Assembly: GCA_021298215.1 (NCBI GenBank)
Contig: JAJTEE010000007.1
Coordinates: forward strand, 1-64,000
Length of the DNA: 64,000 bases
Direction of reading: 5' to 3'
Origin: Alphaproteobacteria bacterium
Lineage (GTDB): Bacteria; Pseudomonadota; Alphaproteobacteria; Paracaedibacterales; CAITNM01
The notes beneath the pieces were generated by a model that made no database searches, had not been told where the DNA came from, and was given only the letters and a program-made list of their open reading frames with translations. The position numbers and the translations under genes were made by a program. This document shows, one piece after another, positions 17,226 through 26,091 of this stretch (position 1 is the first letter of the stretch; every line of letters starts with the position of its first letter).

Positions 17226-17854
17226 TATTCGCTGTCTTATCGATTTATTTATTTTATCGTCTTTGGAGTGTTTTAGGGACTCGAACAGGGCATGAAAAAC
17301 AACGTCAGTGGATGAGACCAGAAAACAACGATGAGAATGTTGTTATTTTGACTCCAAAAGAAACTACTCAAGTAATTATCGAAGAATCTCAACCAAAAGC
17401 TGAGCCTTTTGAAAAGCAACTAAAAGCTATTCAAAAATCTTTTAAAGATTTCACGCTGCAACGATTTGAAAAAGGTTCAGCAAAAGCCTTTTCTGCTGTT
17501 ATTAAAGCTTTTGCTCAAGGGGATCTTGAGCGTTTAGAACAACTTGTCGCACCAAAGGTTTTAAAGAGCTTTCAAACAGCAATTAAAGCCAGATCCAAGC
17601 AAAAAGAAATCATGAGTATTGAGCTTAAGCATGTAGAAGCTGAGATTGAAGACATCGTTGTAAAAGAGTCCATTGCGCAAATTTTAGTACGCTTTACAAG
17701 CGATCAAATCGTGACAGTAGCAAACAAGGCAGGCGAAATCATTGAAAATACCAACCAGCTAACCAATCGCATGATCGATCGTTGGACGTTTGAGAAAAAA
17801 CTAAGCGATAAAAGCCTAGTGTGGCTGCTGGTTAAAACAGAAAGCTTGGCATAA
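17210..17854 (+). CDS. Tim44-like domain membrane protein
   Basis: A 214-residue protein with a single N-terminal membrane anchor (about 2-20, EILLFAVLSIYLFYRLW), a polar linker, and a Tim44/MBA1-like domain from about 85 to the end (FSAVIKAFAQGDLERLEQLVAPKVL, then WTFEKKLSDKSLVWLLVKTE). Bacterial members (TimA) are alphaproteobacterial relatives of the mitochondrial import protein Tim44 and probably assist membrane-bound assemblies. AGGA lies 8 bases before the ATG, within the duplicated unit. Divergent from ubiE. Confidence 0.88.
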   Translation: MVEILLFAVLSIYLFYRLWSVLGTRTGHEKQRQWMRPENNDENVVILTPKETTQVIIEESQPKAEPFEKQLKAIQKSFKDFTLQRFEKGSAKAFSAVIKAFAQGDLERLEQLVAPKVLKSFQTAIKARSKQKEIMSIELKHVEAEIEDIVVKESIAQILVRFTSDQIVTVANKAGEIIENTNQLTNRMIDRWTFEKKLSDKSLVWLLVKTESLA

Positions 17855-17877
17855 AAGTTTAAAACAATTGATCTCGA

Positions 17878-19192
17878 TTATTCTTCTGCAAACCAGTCAA
17901 TCTTCTTGGTTAGCAACATTGCAACGGAAATCATTGCAAACATTCCAATAGAACCCACAAGAAGTGCAAATTCTTCTAGACGCATTACTATAAACAAGTA
18001 CGTGTAAAGAATGAGTAAAAAGCTTGAAAATATCATACGCTCTTGTTGCTTTTTTATAAGATCTGAAAAATAAAATGTAATTTGCGAAACAATTAAGGCA
18101 GCAGCTACCCAATACGAAACATTAAATGATATATGTTCTGCAAACGCCGTTAACAAGAGAGAGAAGCACAAAAAAGAACACGCAGTAATACAATACTGAA
18201 AAATATGAATTTTAGTTTTCTTTATTACTTCAAATAAGAAAAATAATAAAAATGTGTACAAAACAAAAAGAAAGCTATATTTTGTGGTTCTTTCTGCTTG
18301 CTTGTAATGATCGACTACGTCCAAAAACTGAATTCCCACAGCCTTAGATAAAATTTTGTACTTCCAATTATCGCCATGGGAGCTGCTTTCTAAGTCTTTA
18401 TGGTCAAGATACTCAGGTAAACTTGTTGCAAGAGACAATATTTCCCAGTTTGCGTGGAAGCTGGTATCCGATATTTCTCTTTTTGTTGGTAAAAAATGAC
18501 CAATAAAGCTTGGAGAACCCCAATTTGCTTTCAAATCCATCTGATTTTTTTTCGCAATCGGAACTATATTTAATGTTTCTGATCCTCTAAAGTTTATGTG
18601 CGCCATTATATGTAGATTTTTGACCAGGGTCAACACTAATGGCAGCATGCATTCCCGGATATTCCTTATTAAGTGACGCACTACCAGCTAATACACGTGC
18701 TTCTTTTCCGTTAATTTTTAAGGATGCCGCATTCAATCCTCTTGTATCACTGAGACAAATCACAATTTTTGCTTGGCTCCAGAGAAAAGTCTTATTGGGG
18801 TCTTTATGATCCCCACAAGGAGCAAATTCGCAATCTAGATTAAATTTGCTTTCATAAACAAGGACTTCAAAAATTCCTCTTTTTCTAATTTCTGGAAATG
18901 CCTCCCCTGCTCCTTTTAATGTTTTTGGAAAAAATATTAAATAGCTTTCCGCGGATTTTTCATTTTTTGAATGGTCTATGTATGGAACAATTAAAAGTGG
19001 TCCTAATAAATTTTGTGATCCTGACCATGAAAGCACAATATTTTCTTTTGCTTTTTGCAAAAGAGATTTGCGCTCTTGAATTGTTGAGTGGTTCAACCAA
19101 AATGAAGCAATCCAAAAAATTATCCCCACCATCGCGATCATTGCTAATTTTATAGAGAAATAGCTGGCTTTAATTGAAGTTTTAGACATCAT
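17878..19192 (-). pseudogene. creD: CreD-family inner membrane protein, frameshifted
   Basis: The N-terminal part (to 18587, frame one) and the C-terminal part (17878-18681, frame two) together make a CreD-like protein: an N-terminal membrane segment, a periplasmic domain (FRGSETLNIVPIAK, ANWGSPSFIGHFLP), the VQF-type GIQFLDVVDHYKQAERTTKYSFLF motif, and several C-terminal membrane segments. Removing one A from the A5 run (T5 at 18617-18621 on the plus strand) joins them as DPGQNLHIMAHINFRGS without a stop. CreD function is poorly defined (envelope integrity). Likely a one-base insertion pseudogene or a sequencing error. Confidence 0.82.
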
Positions 19193-19261
19193 AAAATCTT
19201 TGGGTGAAGCTCAATTACCTTAGTTTACTCAAAATATAGTGTTGAAGTATATCCTTTACTA

Positions 19262-19645
19262 TTAATCTTCATTCAGTTGTGCCAATACGTCAAAAGCAAT
19301 AATATAACGACCGGTATTAAAGCGATAGATTTGATTCGTGCATAATTTTCCGCGCTGCACACAAAGAGGAACATCAGCTTTTGAGCCAGTATAGCGTATT
19401 TCTAAGTTAACCCATGCTACATGAGGATTTTCCTCATCCTTTTCGATGCTTTCAGTTTTTATTTCAAAAAGCTGCTTTTCATCCCGAGATATTTTACCTG
19501 GCTCGAGCAAAATATTCTCATGGCGTCCTGTAAAGGTATCAATAACAGACAGGGATACAAAATGTTGAAACGCTTCTGCAAAAAGAGAAAGGCCTGTCAA
19601 AATCCAAAAAACTAAAATAATACGTTGCAAAATTTCTTTGTCCAC
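19262..19645 (-). CDS. Small membrane-anchored hypothetical protein
   Basis: A 127-residue protein with one N-terminal hydrophobic segment (about 8-30, ILVFWILTGLSLFAEAF) and a soluble domain with two Cys (PLCVQRGKLC) that could form a disulfide if periplasmic. No family recognised. It lies between creD and the divergent rsfS; the 70-bp gap to creD gives no evidence of coupling. Confidence 0.6.
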   Translation of the reverse strand: MDKEILQRIILVFWILTGLSLFAEAFQHFVSLSVIDTFTGRHENILLEPGKISRDEKQLFEIKTESIEKDEENPHVAWVNLEIRYTGSKADVPLCVQRGKLCTNQIYRFNTGRYIIAFDVLAQLNED

Positions 19646-19679
19646 GTAATATAGGAAATCATTATTTTAAGTTTGGCAC

Positions 19680-20036
19680 ATGACTGAGCCCACGGAAAGC
19701 CTTAAGAATCGCCTGTTAAATATTCTTGATGATAAAAAGGCAGAGCATATCCAAGTTATTGATTTGCATAAAAAATCAATCATTGCGGATTACATGATTA
19801 TTGCGACTGCTCAATCTTCACGTCAACTGTATGCTATTGCCGAGCATATTGCGATAGAGCTAAAACATCATGGAATTATACCAATTATTGATGGCGCCCC
19901 TCCTACAGATTGGGTTGTTGTTGACGCTGGTGATATTATTATTCACTTATTCCGTCCAGAAGCGCGCACTTTTTACAACTTAGAAAAGATGTGGGGTACA
20001 GTTATTCCTGAGCACGAGATAGCATCTACTCACTAA
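19680..20036 (+). CDS. rsfS: Ribosomal silencing factor RsfS
   Basis: A 118-residue RsfS/Iojap-family protein, which binds ribosomal protein L14 (uL14) and blocks subunit joining when nutrients are scarce. The family core is clear: DYMIIATAQSSRQLYAIAEHI, then WVVVDAGDIIIHLFRPEARTFYNLEKMWG. Normal length. Its stop overlaps the rlmH start by one base, the conserved rsfS-rlmH arrangement. Confidence 0.95.
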   Translation: MTEPTESLKNRLLNILDDKKAEHIQVIDLHKKSIIADYMIIATAQSSRQLYAIAEHIAIELKHHGIIPIIDGAPPTDWVVVDAGDIIIHLFRPEARTFYNLEKMWGTVIPEHEIASTH

Positions 20037-20472
20037 TGAAAATTCAAATACTTGCGATTGGTGTTTTAAAAAACAGCCCTGAGAAGGATCTTTTTAACCA
20101 GTACGCTAAAAGATTACATTTTAAACCTAAAATCATAGAGATTGACTGCAAGCAACACATCAAGCCTAGCGCTTCAGCATACCAAAAGTTTATAGATGAT
20201 AAAGACTTCGTTATTTCCTTGGATGAAAAAGGACAAAATTTTTCAAGCCGTTCTTTCGCTGAAAAGCTTGATATAGTAAACCAGATGGGAAAAAAATTAC
20301 ATTTGTTATTGGTGGCGCCGATGGAATTCCTGAAGAAATAAAAAAACGCTCAGATTTGAGCGTATCTTTTGGAAATCTAACATGGCCCCACTTGCTTGTA
20401 CGTACCCTACTTATTGAACAGCTTTACAGAGCACAGCAAATATTAAGCAACCACCCTTATCACCGAGACTAA
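20036..20472 (+). pseudogene. rlmH: 23S rRNA (pseudouridine1915-N3)-methyltransferase RlmH, frameshifted
   Basis: RlmH methylates pseudouridine 1915 in helix 69 of 23S rRNA. The first frame gives residues 1-99 correctly, then ends early at 20341. A second frame supplies the missing C-terminal SPOUT part: VIGGADGIPEEIKKRSDLSV, then TWPHLLVRTLLIEQLYRAQ and a typical NHPYHRD end at 20472. Adding one T after the CAT at 20300-20302 (near 20303) yields KLHFVIGGADG and a protein of about 145 residues. The SAM site is in the lost part, so the gene is inactive as read, unless this is a sequencing error or a programmed shift. Confidence 0.88.
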
Positions 20473-20699
20473 GCAATAATATCGGGCCTTAGCATACCAT
20501 GAATTTTAATAACTTGATCGCGAAGCTCTTCTTTTTGCTTTTTAATACGGAAAAAGTCCATATTCAACACACCAGAACGCGATCTATCAGTACCATCTAA
20601 CTTATGATCAAGTTCAGTCTGCTGCTCTCTAAGCTTTTTCAGTTGCACTTGCAAGTTACCTACTTCACCAGAAACTACCATTCCAATGCCTATCGTCAA
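20469..20699 (-). CDS. DUF465 (YdcH-like) small coiled-coil protein
   Basis: A 76-residue helical protein of the DUF465 family: LQVQLKKLREQQTELDHKLD, then RIKKQKEELRDQVIKI, ending in the family's PDIIA. A start at the internal Met7 is possible. Function unknown; common in alphaproteobacteria. Convergent with rlmH, overlapping its true end by 4 bases. Confidence 0.8.
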   Translation of the reverse strand: MTIGIGMVVSGEVGNLQVQLKKLREQQTELDHKLDGTDRSRSGVLNMDFFRIKKQKEELRDQVIKIHGMLRPDIIA

Positions 20700-20788
20700 A
20701 TTACTACTCTATTAAATAAGACGATTTCAAAAAAATTCAAGAGAAAAAATTAAAAAAATGTAAATTTTTTGTAGCGCCAAAATAAAAA

Positions 20789-20864
20789 TGGTGCCCAGAG
20801 CCGGAATCGAACCAGCGACACAGGGATTTTCAATCCCTTGCTCTACCAACTGAGCTATCTGGGC
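20789..20864 (-). tRNA. tRNA-Phe (GAA)
   Basis: A 76-base cloverleaf with encoded CCA. The acceptor is GCCCAGA with TCTGGGC, the D arm contains AGCTCAGTTGGTAGAGC, the anticodon arm GGGATTGAAAATCCC has anticodon GAA, and the T arm contains GGTTCGATTCC. Confidence 0.97.
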
Positions 20865-20876
20865 AACATAAAATCG

Positions 20877-20906
20877 TTTATATCCTGAAATACGCTACCT
20901 TGTCTA
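20877..20906 (-). promoter_or_regulatory. Promoter of tRNA-Phe
   Basis: TAGACA (20901-20906), an 18-base spacer and TATAAA (20877-20882) on the minus strand, 12 bases before the tRNA 5' end. Confidence 0.5.
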
Positions 20907-20984
20907 GGCACAAAATATGCTGCTTTGCAAAACATAAGGAATTGGCTAGACTTTGAGCCGGAATATATAATTTTAATTTACGCA

Positions 20985-22172
20985 ATGCACGTTATTCGTT
21001 CTTTTAAATTCTTGCTTTTAATGGTTTTTCTAGGAATTGCAGTAGGAATTTCTCAACAGCCTCAACTTTTGGAGATGGCACGCATTCTTAGCGATGTTTT
21101 TATGCGCCTTTTAAAACTTGTCAGCCTTCCTATCATCAGCTTTTCTTTACTTTCAACATTATCTGGAATTGGAAAGTGGTCTGAAATTAAGAATTTAGGG
21201 CATAACGTTATTCGTTATACTTTAATTACTACCGTATTATCCGCCATTACTGCTTGGGTTCTTTATGTTCTTGTGGAGCCTGAGGCAACGATTCATGCAG
21301 CGACTGTTGTTCACGAGGGAATTGCTGACGCAAACACAACATATTTAGGCGCTCTCCTAAACATTTTCCCAAGCAATCTATTACAACCCTTTTTAGAACA
21401 TAATGTGATGGGGGTAATGTTTATTACGATTGTTTTAAGCTTTGCGGTCATGCAATTACCGACAGAAAAACGAGAGTTTTTGCACACTTTTTTTGATAAT
21501 CTATTTTCCACCGTCATGATCATCATTAAGTGGATTACAGGCCTTATGCCTTTTGCCGTATGGGCATTTCTGGTGGAATTCACACAAGAAGTGCAGAAAG
21601 GTTTAAAGATAGGAGAGCTCGCTTCCTATTTGGCAATTGTTGTTGCGGCCAACCTTATTCAGGCAAGCATTACGTTGCCACTCATGCTTAAGAAAAATGG
21701 TATTAATCCCCTTCAAGCTTTTAAGACAATGCTCCCAGCCTTGTCGTTGGCCTTTTTCTCGAAATCATCAGCTGCGGCTATGCCGCTTGCCATGCAGTGT
21801 AGTCATCGATGTGGTGTTAAAACAAAGGTGAGCCAGTTTAGTTTTCCTTTGTGCACCAGCATTAACATGAATGCCTGTGCCGCGTTTATTTTGATTACGG
21901 TACTTTTCGTAGCGGAAAATTACGGTATGCACTTTACTTTTGTCGAGCGAATCTTATGGATCATTATGGCAAGTGTTGCCGCTATTGGTAATGCTGGCGT
22001 TCCGATGGGATGCTTCTTCTTAAGCTGTGCCCTACTAACGGCTATGGGCGTTCCGATTACGATGATGGGGGTTATTCTGCCGTTTTATGCATTACTTGAT
22101 ATGTTAGAGAGCGCTATTAATATTTGGTCAGATGCGTGCGTAACGCTTATTGTTAATAAAAAAGCCGAGTAA
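20985..22172 (+). CDS. Dicarboxylate/amino acid:cation symporter (DAACS family)
   Basis: A sodium or proton symporter of the GltP/DctA family for glutamate, aspartate or C4-dicarboxylates. Eight or so membrane segments alternate with re-entrant loops; SKSSAAAMPLAMQCSHRCGV is the Ser-rich hairpin HP1, and NMNACAAFILITVLFVAEN is the family's NMDG-like segment 7. I prefer the ATG at 20985 (395 residues, MHVIRSFKFLLLM), which fits the family N-terminus; the open frame extends to a TTG at 20925. No ribosome site is obvious for either. Substrate uncertain; such carriers are common nutrient importers in intracellular bacteria. Confidence 0.9.
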   Translation: MHVIRSFKFLLLMVFLGIAVGISQQPQLLEMARILSDVFMRLLKLVSLPIISFSLLSTLSGIGKWSEIKNLGHNVIRYTLITTVLSAITAWVLYVLVEPEATIHAATVVHEGIADANTTYLGALLNIFPSNLLQPFLEHNVMGVMFITIVLSFAVMQLPTEKREFLHTFFDNLFSTVMIIIKWITGLMPFAVWAFLVEFTQEVQKGLKIGELASYLAIVVAANLIQASITLPLMLKKNGINPLQAFKTMLPALSLAFFSKSSAAAMPLAMQCSHRCGVKTKVSQFSFPLCTSINMNACAAFILITVLFVAENYGMHFTFVERILWIIMASVAAIGNAGVPMGCFFLSCALLTAMGVPITMMGVILPFYALLDMLESAINIWSDACVTLIVNKKAE

Positions 22173-22190
22173 CAATACCCGGCTCTTTTA
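22163..22190 (+). terminator. Terminator of the symporter gene
   Basis: AGCCG (22163-22167) pairs with CGGCT (22180-22184) and inner GT with AC, followed by CTTTTATT. The stop codon of the symporter lies in the loop. Confidence 0.75.
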
Positions 22191-22209
22191 TTATATGGTT
22201 TTAACCAGC

Positions 22210-22974
22210 TTATTTGCTCTTCTTACTTTTGGAAGATGACTTACCACTAGATTTTTTACTACTTGAGCTGTCTGATCCCTTTTTACCTTTTGAATCTTTG
22301 CCGCCCTTTTTATCTTTACTGGCTTTCTTTCCGGATTTCTTTTTAGAAACCGCCTTTAGCTTTTTCAACGCAACAGCCGCTTTTTTAGTAGCAGCCGTAG
22401 CTTGTTTTTTTGCTTTCAATGCTTTTTTTCCTAAAGCTTTTACCTTTTTAGCTTCATCAGGCACTAATTTAGCCGCTTCAGGATCAGCTGATTTCTTAGC
22501 TTTTGCACTAATTTTGTCGAGATCCTTTGCTGCTTTCTCTGCAGCGCCTTTCTTTTTACCAAGTATTGGCAACTCTTGTTTAGCTGCATCTGCATCTTTT
22601 ATCTTTGCTGCTTTTTTTGCTTCTTTTCCAGCATCGTCCGCAGCTTTATTTGCTGCTTCCGTGGCTTTTTCTAATTGATCTCCCCATTTCTTTAGAGCAT
22701 CACTAGCTTTTTTCTTTTTAGCTTCTTCTTCTGCTTTAGCCTTTTCATCCTCATCATCAGCTTTATCTGTATCACCTTCGTCATCAGAAGAAGATTTATC
22801 AGCATCTTCTTCATTATTATCTTCTGGCGCAGCGTCATCTTTATCTGAATCCGCATCTTCTGGAGCAGACTCTGTTGATTCAGTGTCAGTGTCATCACCA
22901 GCACTATCATCAGCAGCATAAATAAAGCCGCTGTAGCAGAATATTCCGAATAAGAAATAATAAATAAATTTCAT
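22210..22974 (-). CDS. Secreted acidic/lysine-rich bipolar protein, histone-tail-like
   Basis: A 254-residue protein with a signal peptide (1-20, MKFIYYFLFGIFCYSGFIYA). Residues 21-80 are almost wholly Asp/Glu/Ser/Thr; 80-150 is an Ala/Lys/Glu helical region; and from about 150 the protein becomes Lys/Ala-rich (KKAVALKKLKAVSKKK), ending in Gly/Lys/Ser-rich repeats (GGKDSKGKKGS, SSGKSSSKSKKSK). The C-terminal half resembles histone H1 tails and bacterial nucleoid proteins, but here behind an export signal. It could bind nucleic acid or anionic polymers outside the cell or in a host; function unknown. It lies just downstream of another charged secreted gene. Confidence 0.75.
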   Translation of the reverse strand: MKFIYYFLFGIFCYSGFIYAADDSAGDDTDTESTESAPEDADSDKDDAAPEDNNEEDADKSSSDDEGDTDKADDEDEKAKAEEEAKKKKASDALKKWGDQLEKATEAANKAADDAGKEAKKAAKIKDADAAKQELPILGKKKGAAEKAAKDLDKISAKAKKSADPEAAKLVPDEAKKVKALGKKALKAKKQATAATKKAAVALKKLKAVSKKKSGKKASKDKKGGKDSKGKKGSDSSSSKKSSGKSSSKSKKSK

Positions 22975-22998
22975 GATATAGCTCTTTCTGGTTGTTTA

Positions 22999-23397
22999 TT
23001 ATTCTTCTTCAGATGAATCTACGGACTCTTCCTCATTGTCCTCCGGAACTTCGTCTACTGAAGCATCATCAGGACCTTCCTCAGAAGCATCAGGTTCTCC
23101 TATTTCTGGTGAAGACTCGGGCAAATCAGCATCGGAATCATCATCTTGAATCTCTGGCTCAGAGATTTTTTCTTCTTCTGATGAGCCATCAGTTGGCTCT
23201 GAATCATCACCGTCTTCGGTTGGCTTTGAGTCAGGATCTTCTTCTGTCGGATTTTCATCAGATTTTAAATCAGTATCTTCTTGAGTCTCATCAGCAGATT
23301 GCTCTTCTGCATTGTCAGATGAATACAAATCCGTTGCGTACATCATGCTTAGAGTACAAAAGAAGAATAAAAAGATACGCACCATAACAACCATCAA
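22999..23397 (-). CDS. Secreted highly acidic low-complexity protein
   Basis: About 132 residues: a signal peptide (VRIFLFFFCTLSMMYA) and then a mature part made almost entirely of Asp, Glu, Ser and Pro (for example SEPTDGSSEEEKISEPEIQD), with almost no aromatic or basic residues. No fold is expected. The true start is probably the inner Met6 (MVRIFLF). It is 24 bases upstream of the bipolar Lys-rich gene on the same strand, so the two are likely cotranscribed; opposite charges suggest they might interact (inference). Confidence 0.7.
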   Translation of the reverse strand: MMVVMVRIFLFFFCTLSMMYATDLYSSDNAEEQSADETQEDTDLKSDENPTEEDPDSKPTEDGDDSEPTDGSSEEEKISEPEIQDDDSDADLPESSPEIGEPDASEEGPDDASVDEVPEDNEEESVDSSEEE

Positions 23398-23511
23398 TAC
23401 AAATAATAATTATTTACTAAAACTATACTGCATAAATGTTAAAAAAGTGTTTATTTTGGGTTTAAATCACTATGTTTATTTTTTAAAGTATAGAGGAAAT
23501 TTGAAATAAAA

Positions 23512-23537
23512 TTTTTAAAATCCACCGATTTTAAAAA
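23512..23537. repeat. AT-rich perfect hairpin upstream of ftsZ
   Basis: TTTTTAAAATC (23512-23522) and GATTTTAAAAA (23527-23537) are exact 11-base arms around the loop CACC. It sits about 150 bases before ftsZ in an AT-rich gap of nearly 300 bases. The gap holds nothing else besides a probable ftsZ promoter. Confidence 0.65.
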
Positions 23538-23631
23538 CTAAATTTGATTATTTATATCTTTTGTTTTGTTTTAAAATTTCATTTTTTGCTACTTTTTTGA
23601 AAAATTTTTAAGAATATTTAAAAAAACACCC

Positions 23632-23660
23632 TTGGTTCAAATCGTATTCCGAGCTACACT
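23632..23660 (+). promoter_or_regulatory. Candidate ftsZ promoter
   Basis: TTGGTT (23632-23637), a 17-base spacer and TACACT (23655-23660); TATAAA overlaps at 23660-23665. Weak but the best match in the gap. Confidence 0.4.
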
Positions 23661-23690
23661 ATAAATAGTTGTCAATTGAATCGCTTAGAT

Positions 23691-25151
23691 ATGCCCAAAA
23701 CAAATTTAGTCCAAGATGAATTAGAGTTACGCCCCCGAATTAGTGTTATTGGTGTTGGTGGAGCTGGTGGAAACGCCGTCAACAACATGATTAGAGCAAA
23801 ACTCGAAGGTGTTGAGTTTATCATTGCGAATACAGATGCACAGGCTCTTACGCAATCACTAGTGCCAAAAGAACGTCGCATTCAGCTGGGACTTCATGTT
23901 ACTCAAGGACTTGGAGCTGGTTCAAAACCAGACGTGGGCCGTGCAGCTGCTGAAGAATCAATCGAAGAAATTTTAGACCTTGTGCGCGGTAGCAACATGT
24001 TATTTATTACAGCTGGTATGGGGGGTGGAACAGGAAGTGGTGCCGCTCCTGTTATTGCACGCGCTGCACGAGAAATGGGTATTTTAACTGTAGGTGTTGT
24101 AACAAAACCTTTCAATTTTGAAGGAGCACATCGCTCACGCACGGCAGAAGGTGCAACAGATGAATTACAGCAGTATGTTGACACATTAATTATTATTCCA
24201 AACCAAAATCTTTTCCGGTTAGCAAATGAACGTACAACATTTGCTGATGCATTCAAAATGGCCGATGATGTACTTTATTCGGGTGTGCGTGGCGTAACGG
24301 ATTTGATGATTATGCCGGGGCTTATCAACTTAGACTTTGCTGATATTCGTGCCGTTATGGCTGAAATGGGTAAAGCAATGATGGGAACAGGCGAAGCAGA
24401 AGGTGAGCGTCGTGCATTGGATGCTGCGGAAGCGGCTATTTCAAATCCTCTTCTTGATGATGTGTCGATGAAAGGAGCGCGCGGTGTGCTTATTAACATC
24501 ACCGGCGGTTATGACATGACCTTATATGAGGTAGACGAAGCGGCTAATCGTATTCGCGAAGACGTGGATGCGGAAGCGAACATTATTTTTGGATCAACGT
24601 TTGATGAGCGTTTAAATGGTCGTATGCGCGTATCGGTAGTAGCTACAGGAATTGGAGCAGCGCCTGTTGCGATGCATAACCAACAACGTGCAGCAGCTAC
24701 TGCTGCAGCACAACAAGCGCAAACAGCTACGGATGGACTTGGAATTACACGTCCTGTAACAGGCAATAATATTTTTTCCGCCTTTTCAGGCTTTAATCAA
24801 GCAGCCACGCAAACAGCAGCGCAAGAAACAAGCTTTGCAGAGACAATACGTGACGTTGCTGAACAGCAAGAAATTGACGAAGAGAACATGGACTCTATAG
24901 AGGAAATCACGGAAAACTTTGTTGAGTTAGATGATGAAGATCAGCCCGATGAAATCAGCATGACGGAAACTTCTCAGCCAGAAGAAAAAATAGTAGAAAA
25001 GAAAAAAGGACCGAGTCTTTTTGAACGGTTTACTGGAGTAAGTCGTAAGGCACCGCAGTCAGCATCGGTTATTGAAACTAATTTTCAACAGCCATCTAAC
25101 CAGAAAAAAGATGATTTAATTGATATCCCAGCCTTTTTGCGCCGCGGATAA
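23691..25151 (+). CDS. ftsZ: Cell division protein FtsZ
   Basis: The tubulin-like GTPase that forms the division ring. From the ATG at 23691 the protein has 486 residues; an upstream TTG at 23676 is in frame but less likely, and neither has a clear ribosome site. The GTP-binding tubulin signature GGGTGSG is at 111-117, with the T-loop [12 protein letters not shown] at 22-33 and the [11 protein letters not shown] segment present. A long Glu/Gln/Thr-rich linker (about 320-470) leads to the conserved C-terminal peptide DIPAFLRRG that binds FtsA/ZipA-type partners. No ftsQA genes are adjacent, so ftsZ is transcribed separately here. Confidence 0.98.
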   Translation: MPKTNLVQDELELRPRISVIGVGGAGGNAVNNMIRAKLEGVEFIIANTDAQALTQSLVPKERRIQLGLHVTQGLGAGSKPDVGRAAAEESIEEILDLVRGSNMLFITAGMGGGTGSGAAPVIARAAREMGILTVGVVTKPFNFEGAHRSRTAEGATDELQQYVDTLIIIPNQNLFRLANERTTFADAFKMADDVLYSGVRGVTDLMIMPGLINLDFADIRAVMAEMGKAMMGTGEAEGERRALDAAEAAISNPLLDDVSMKGARGVLINITGGYDMTLYEVDEAANRIREDVDAEANIIFGSTFDERLNGRMRVSVVATGIGAAPVAMHNQQRAAATAAAQQAQTATDGLGITRPVTGNNIFSAFSGFNQAATQTAAQETSFAETIRDVAEQQEIDEENMDSIEEITENFVELDDEDQPDEISMTETSQPEEKIVEKKKGPSLFERFTGVSRKAPQSASVIETNFQQPSNQKKDDLIDIPAFLRRG

Positions 25152-25172
25152 AATCTTATCACTCAATTCTAG

Positions 25173-25195
25173 CCTGCCCTTGTGGCAGGTTTTTT
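25173..25195 (+). terminator. Terminator of ftsZ
   Basis: CCTGCC (25173-25178) pairs with GGCAGG (25184-25189), followed by six T. Confidence 0.9.
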
Positions 25196-25299
25196 ATGTT
25201 CAATTCACCATTGTTGTTTACAAGTTCTAAAAAACATTCGTAGACTTTTAGGTAGGACTTTTTTAATTATCCCTATTAACCCTTTAAAATGGAGAAACT

Positions 25300-26010
25300 A
25301 TGAAAAAATTTTTACTACAAGCTGCTACTTTAGCGTTTGCTTGCTTTAATACGACGCAGATATTTGGAGCAACAGAAGGTGAAAACTCAACTTTAACTGA
25401 CATTGCGTTAGAGGTGAAAGACGCTGCTCCTAGTCGTACGCTTACCATCAGCAAATGTGTGCTGGATTTCTCAACACCGAACAAAATTGCAGCTTCTTCT
25501 GGTAAAATTGCAGTGTATTTGTTAGGCGAAAAAGCAAACAATACTCTCGATCTGACGGATATTGCATACCTTACCTTTGAAGGAATTGCTGCTGGTGCTA
25601 GAAGTAATCCAGACAAATTTGGGAAATTGGCCCCTTATTTTAGTAATCCAGAGGCAGTGTATACAAATTTCATGCAAATTGCTGGCTCCATTGAAGTAGC
25701 GCAACATGAATTAACAATTTTGGGAGATTTGACAACCTGTACAACTTTTGTGCAAGGAACTATTGCTAAAGATCTTCCTGCTTTGCTGACAAAATTAAAT
25801 GTTTCTCCAGAAGATCAAGCTGATGTTGCGTTGTTAGCAACGGTATTTACCCCTATGTTTTCCCAATTATTAAACAAGGCATATACAGGAGCTATGGCTG
25901 CTGCAGGAAGTGCCACAACCGCTGCTGATAAAATAACAGAGGAAGTAACGACTGGCCAATGTGGTTGTTTCCCATGGACAGGAACACCAAAAAAGAAAAC
26001 TGAAAAATAA
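25300..26010 (+). CDS. Secreted hypothetical protein
   Basis: A 236-residue protein with a signal peptide (MKKFLLQAATLAFACFN to about residue 23, IFGA) and a good ribosome site (GGAGAAACT before ATG). The mature part is moderately hydrophobic, with one Cys at about 45 and Cys-Gly-Cys (QCGCFPW) near the end, and a basic tail (PKKKTEK). No family recognised. Flanked by the ftsZ terminator and a following hairpin, so monocistronic. Confidence 0.72.
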   Translation: MKKFLLQAATLAFACFNTTQIFGATEGENSTLTDIALEVKDAAPSRTLTISKCVLDFSTPNKIAASSGKIAVYLLGEKANNTLDLTDIAYLTFEGIAAGARSNPDKFGKLAPYFSNPEAVYTNFMQIAGSIEVAQHELTILGDLTTCTTFVQGTIAKDLPALLTKLNVSPEDQADVALLATVFTPMFSQLLNKAYTGAMAAAGSATTAADKITEEVTTGQCGCFPWTGTPKKKTEK

Positions 26011-26021
26011 AATACTACTTT

Positions 26022-26036
26022 GGGGGCTCTGCCCCC
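26022..26036 (+). terminator. Hairpin after the 25.3 kb secreted gene
   Basis: GGGGG-CTCTG-CCCCC followed by TTACCTTT: a short GC stem with a poor T-run, possibly a weak terminator. Confidence 0.5.
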
Positions 26037-26091
26037 TTACCTTTCTGGCTTACTGTGCTAAGCTTACTTAGTACTTCCTCCTATAAGATAG

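Noticed and set aside
22214..22678. A 154-codon plus-strand frame rich in Phe, Leu and Ala
   Set aside because: It is the antisense of the Lys/Ala-rich protein; its composition is the mirror of the real gene.
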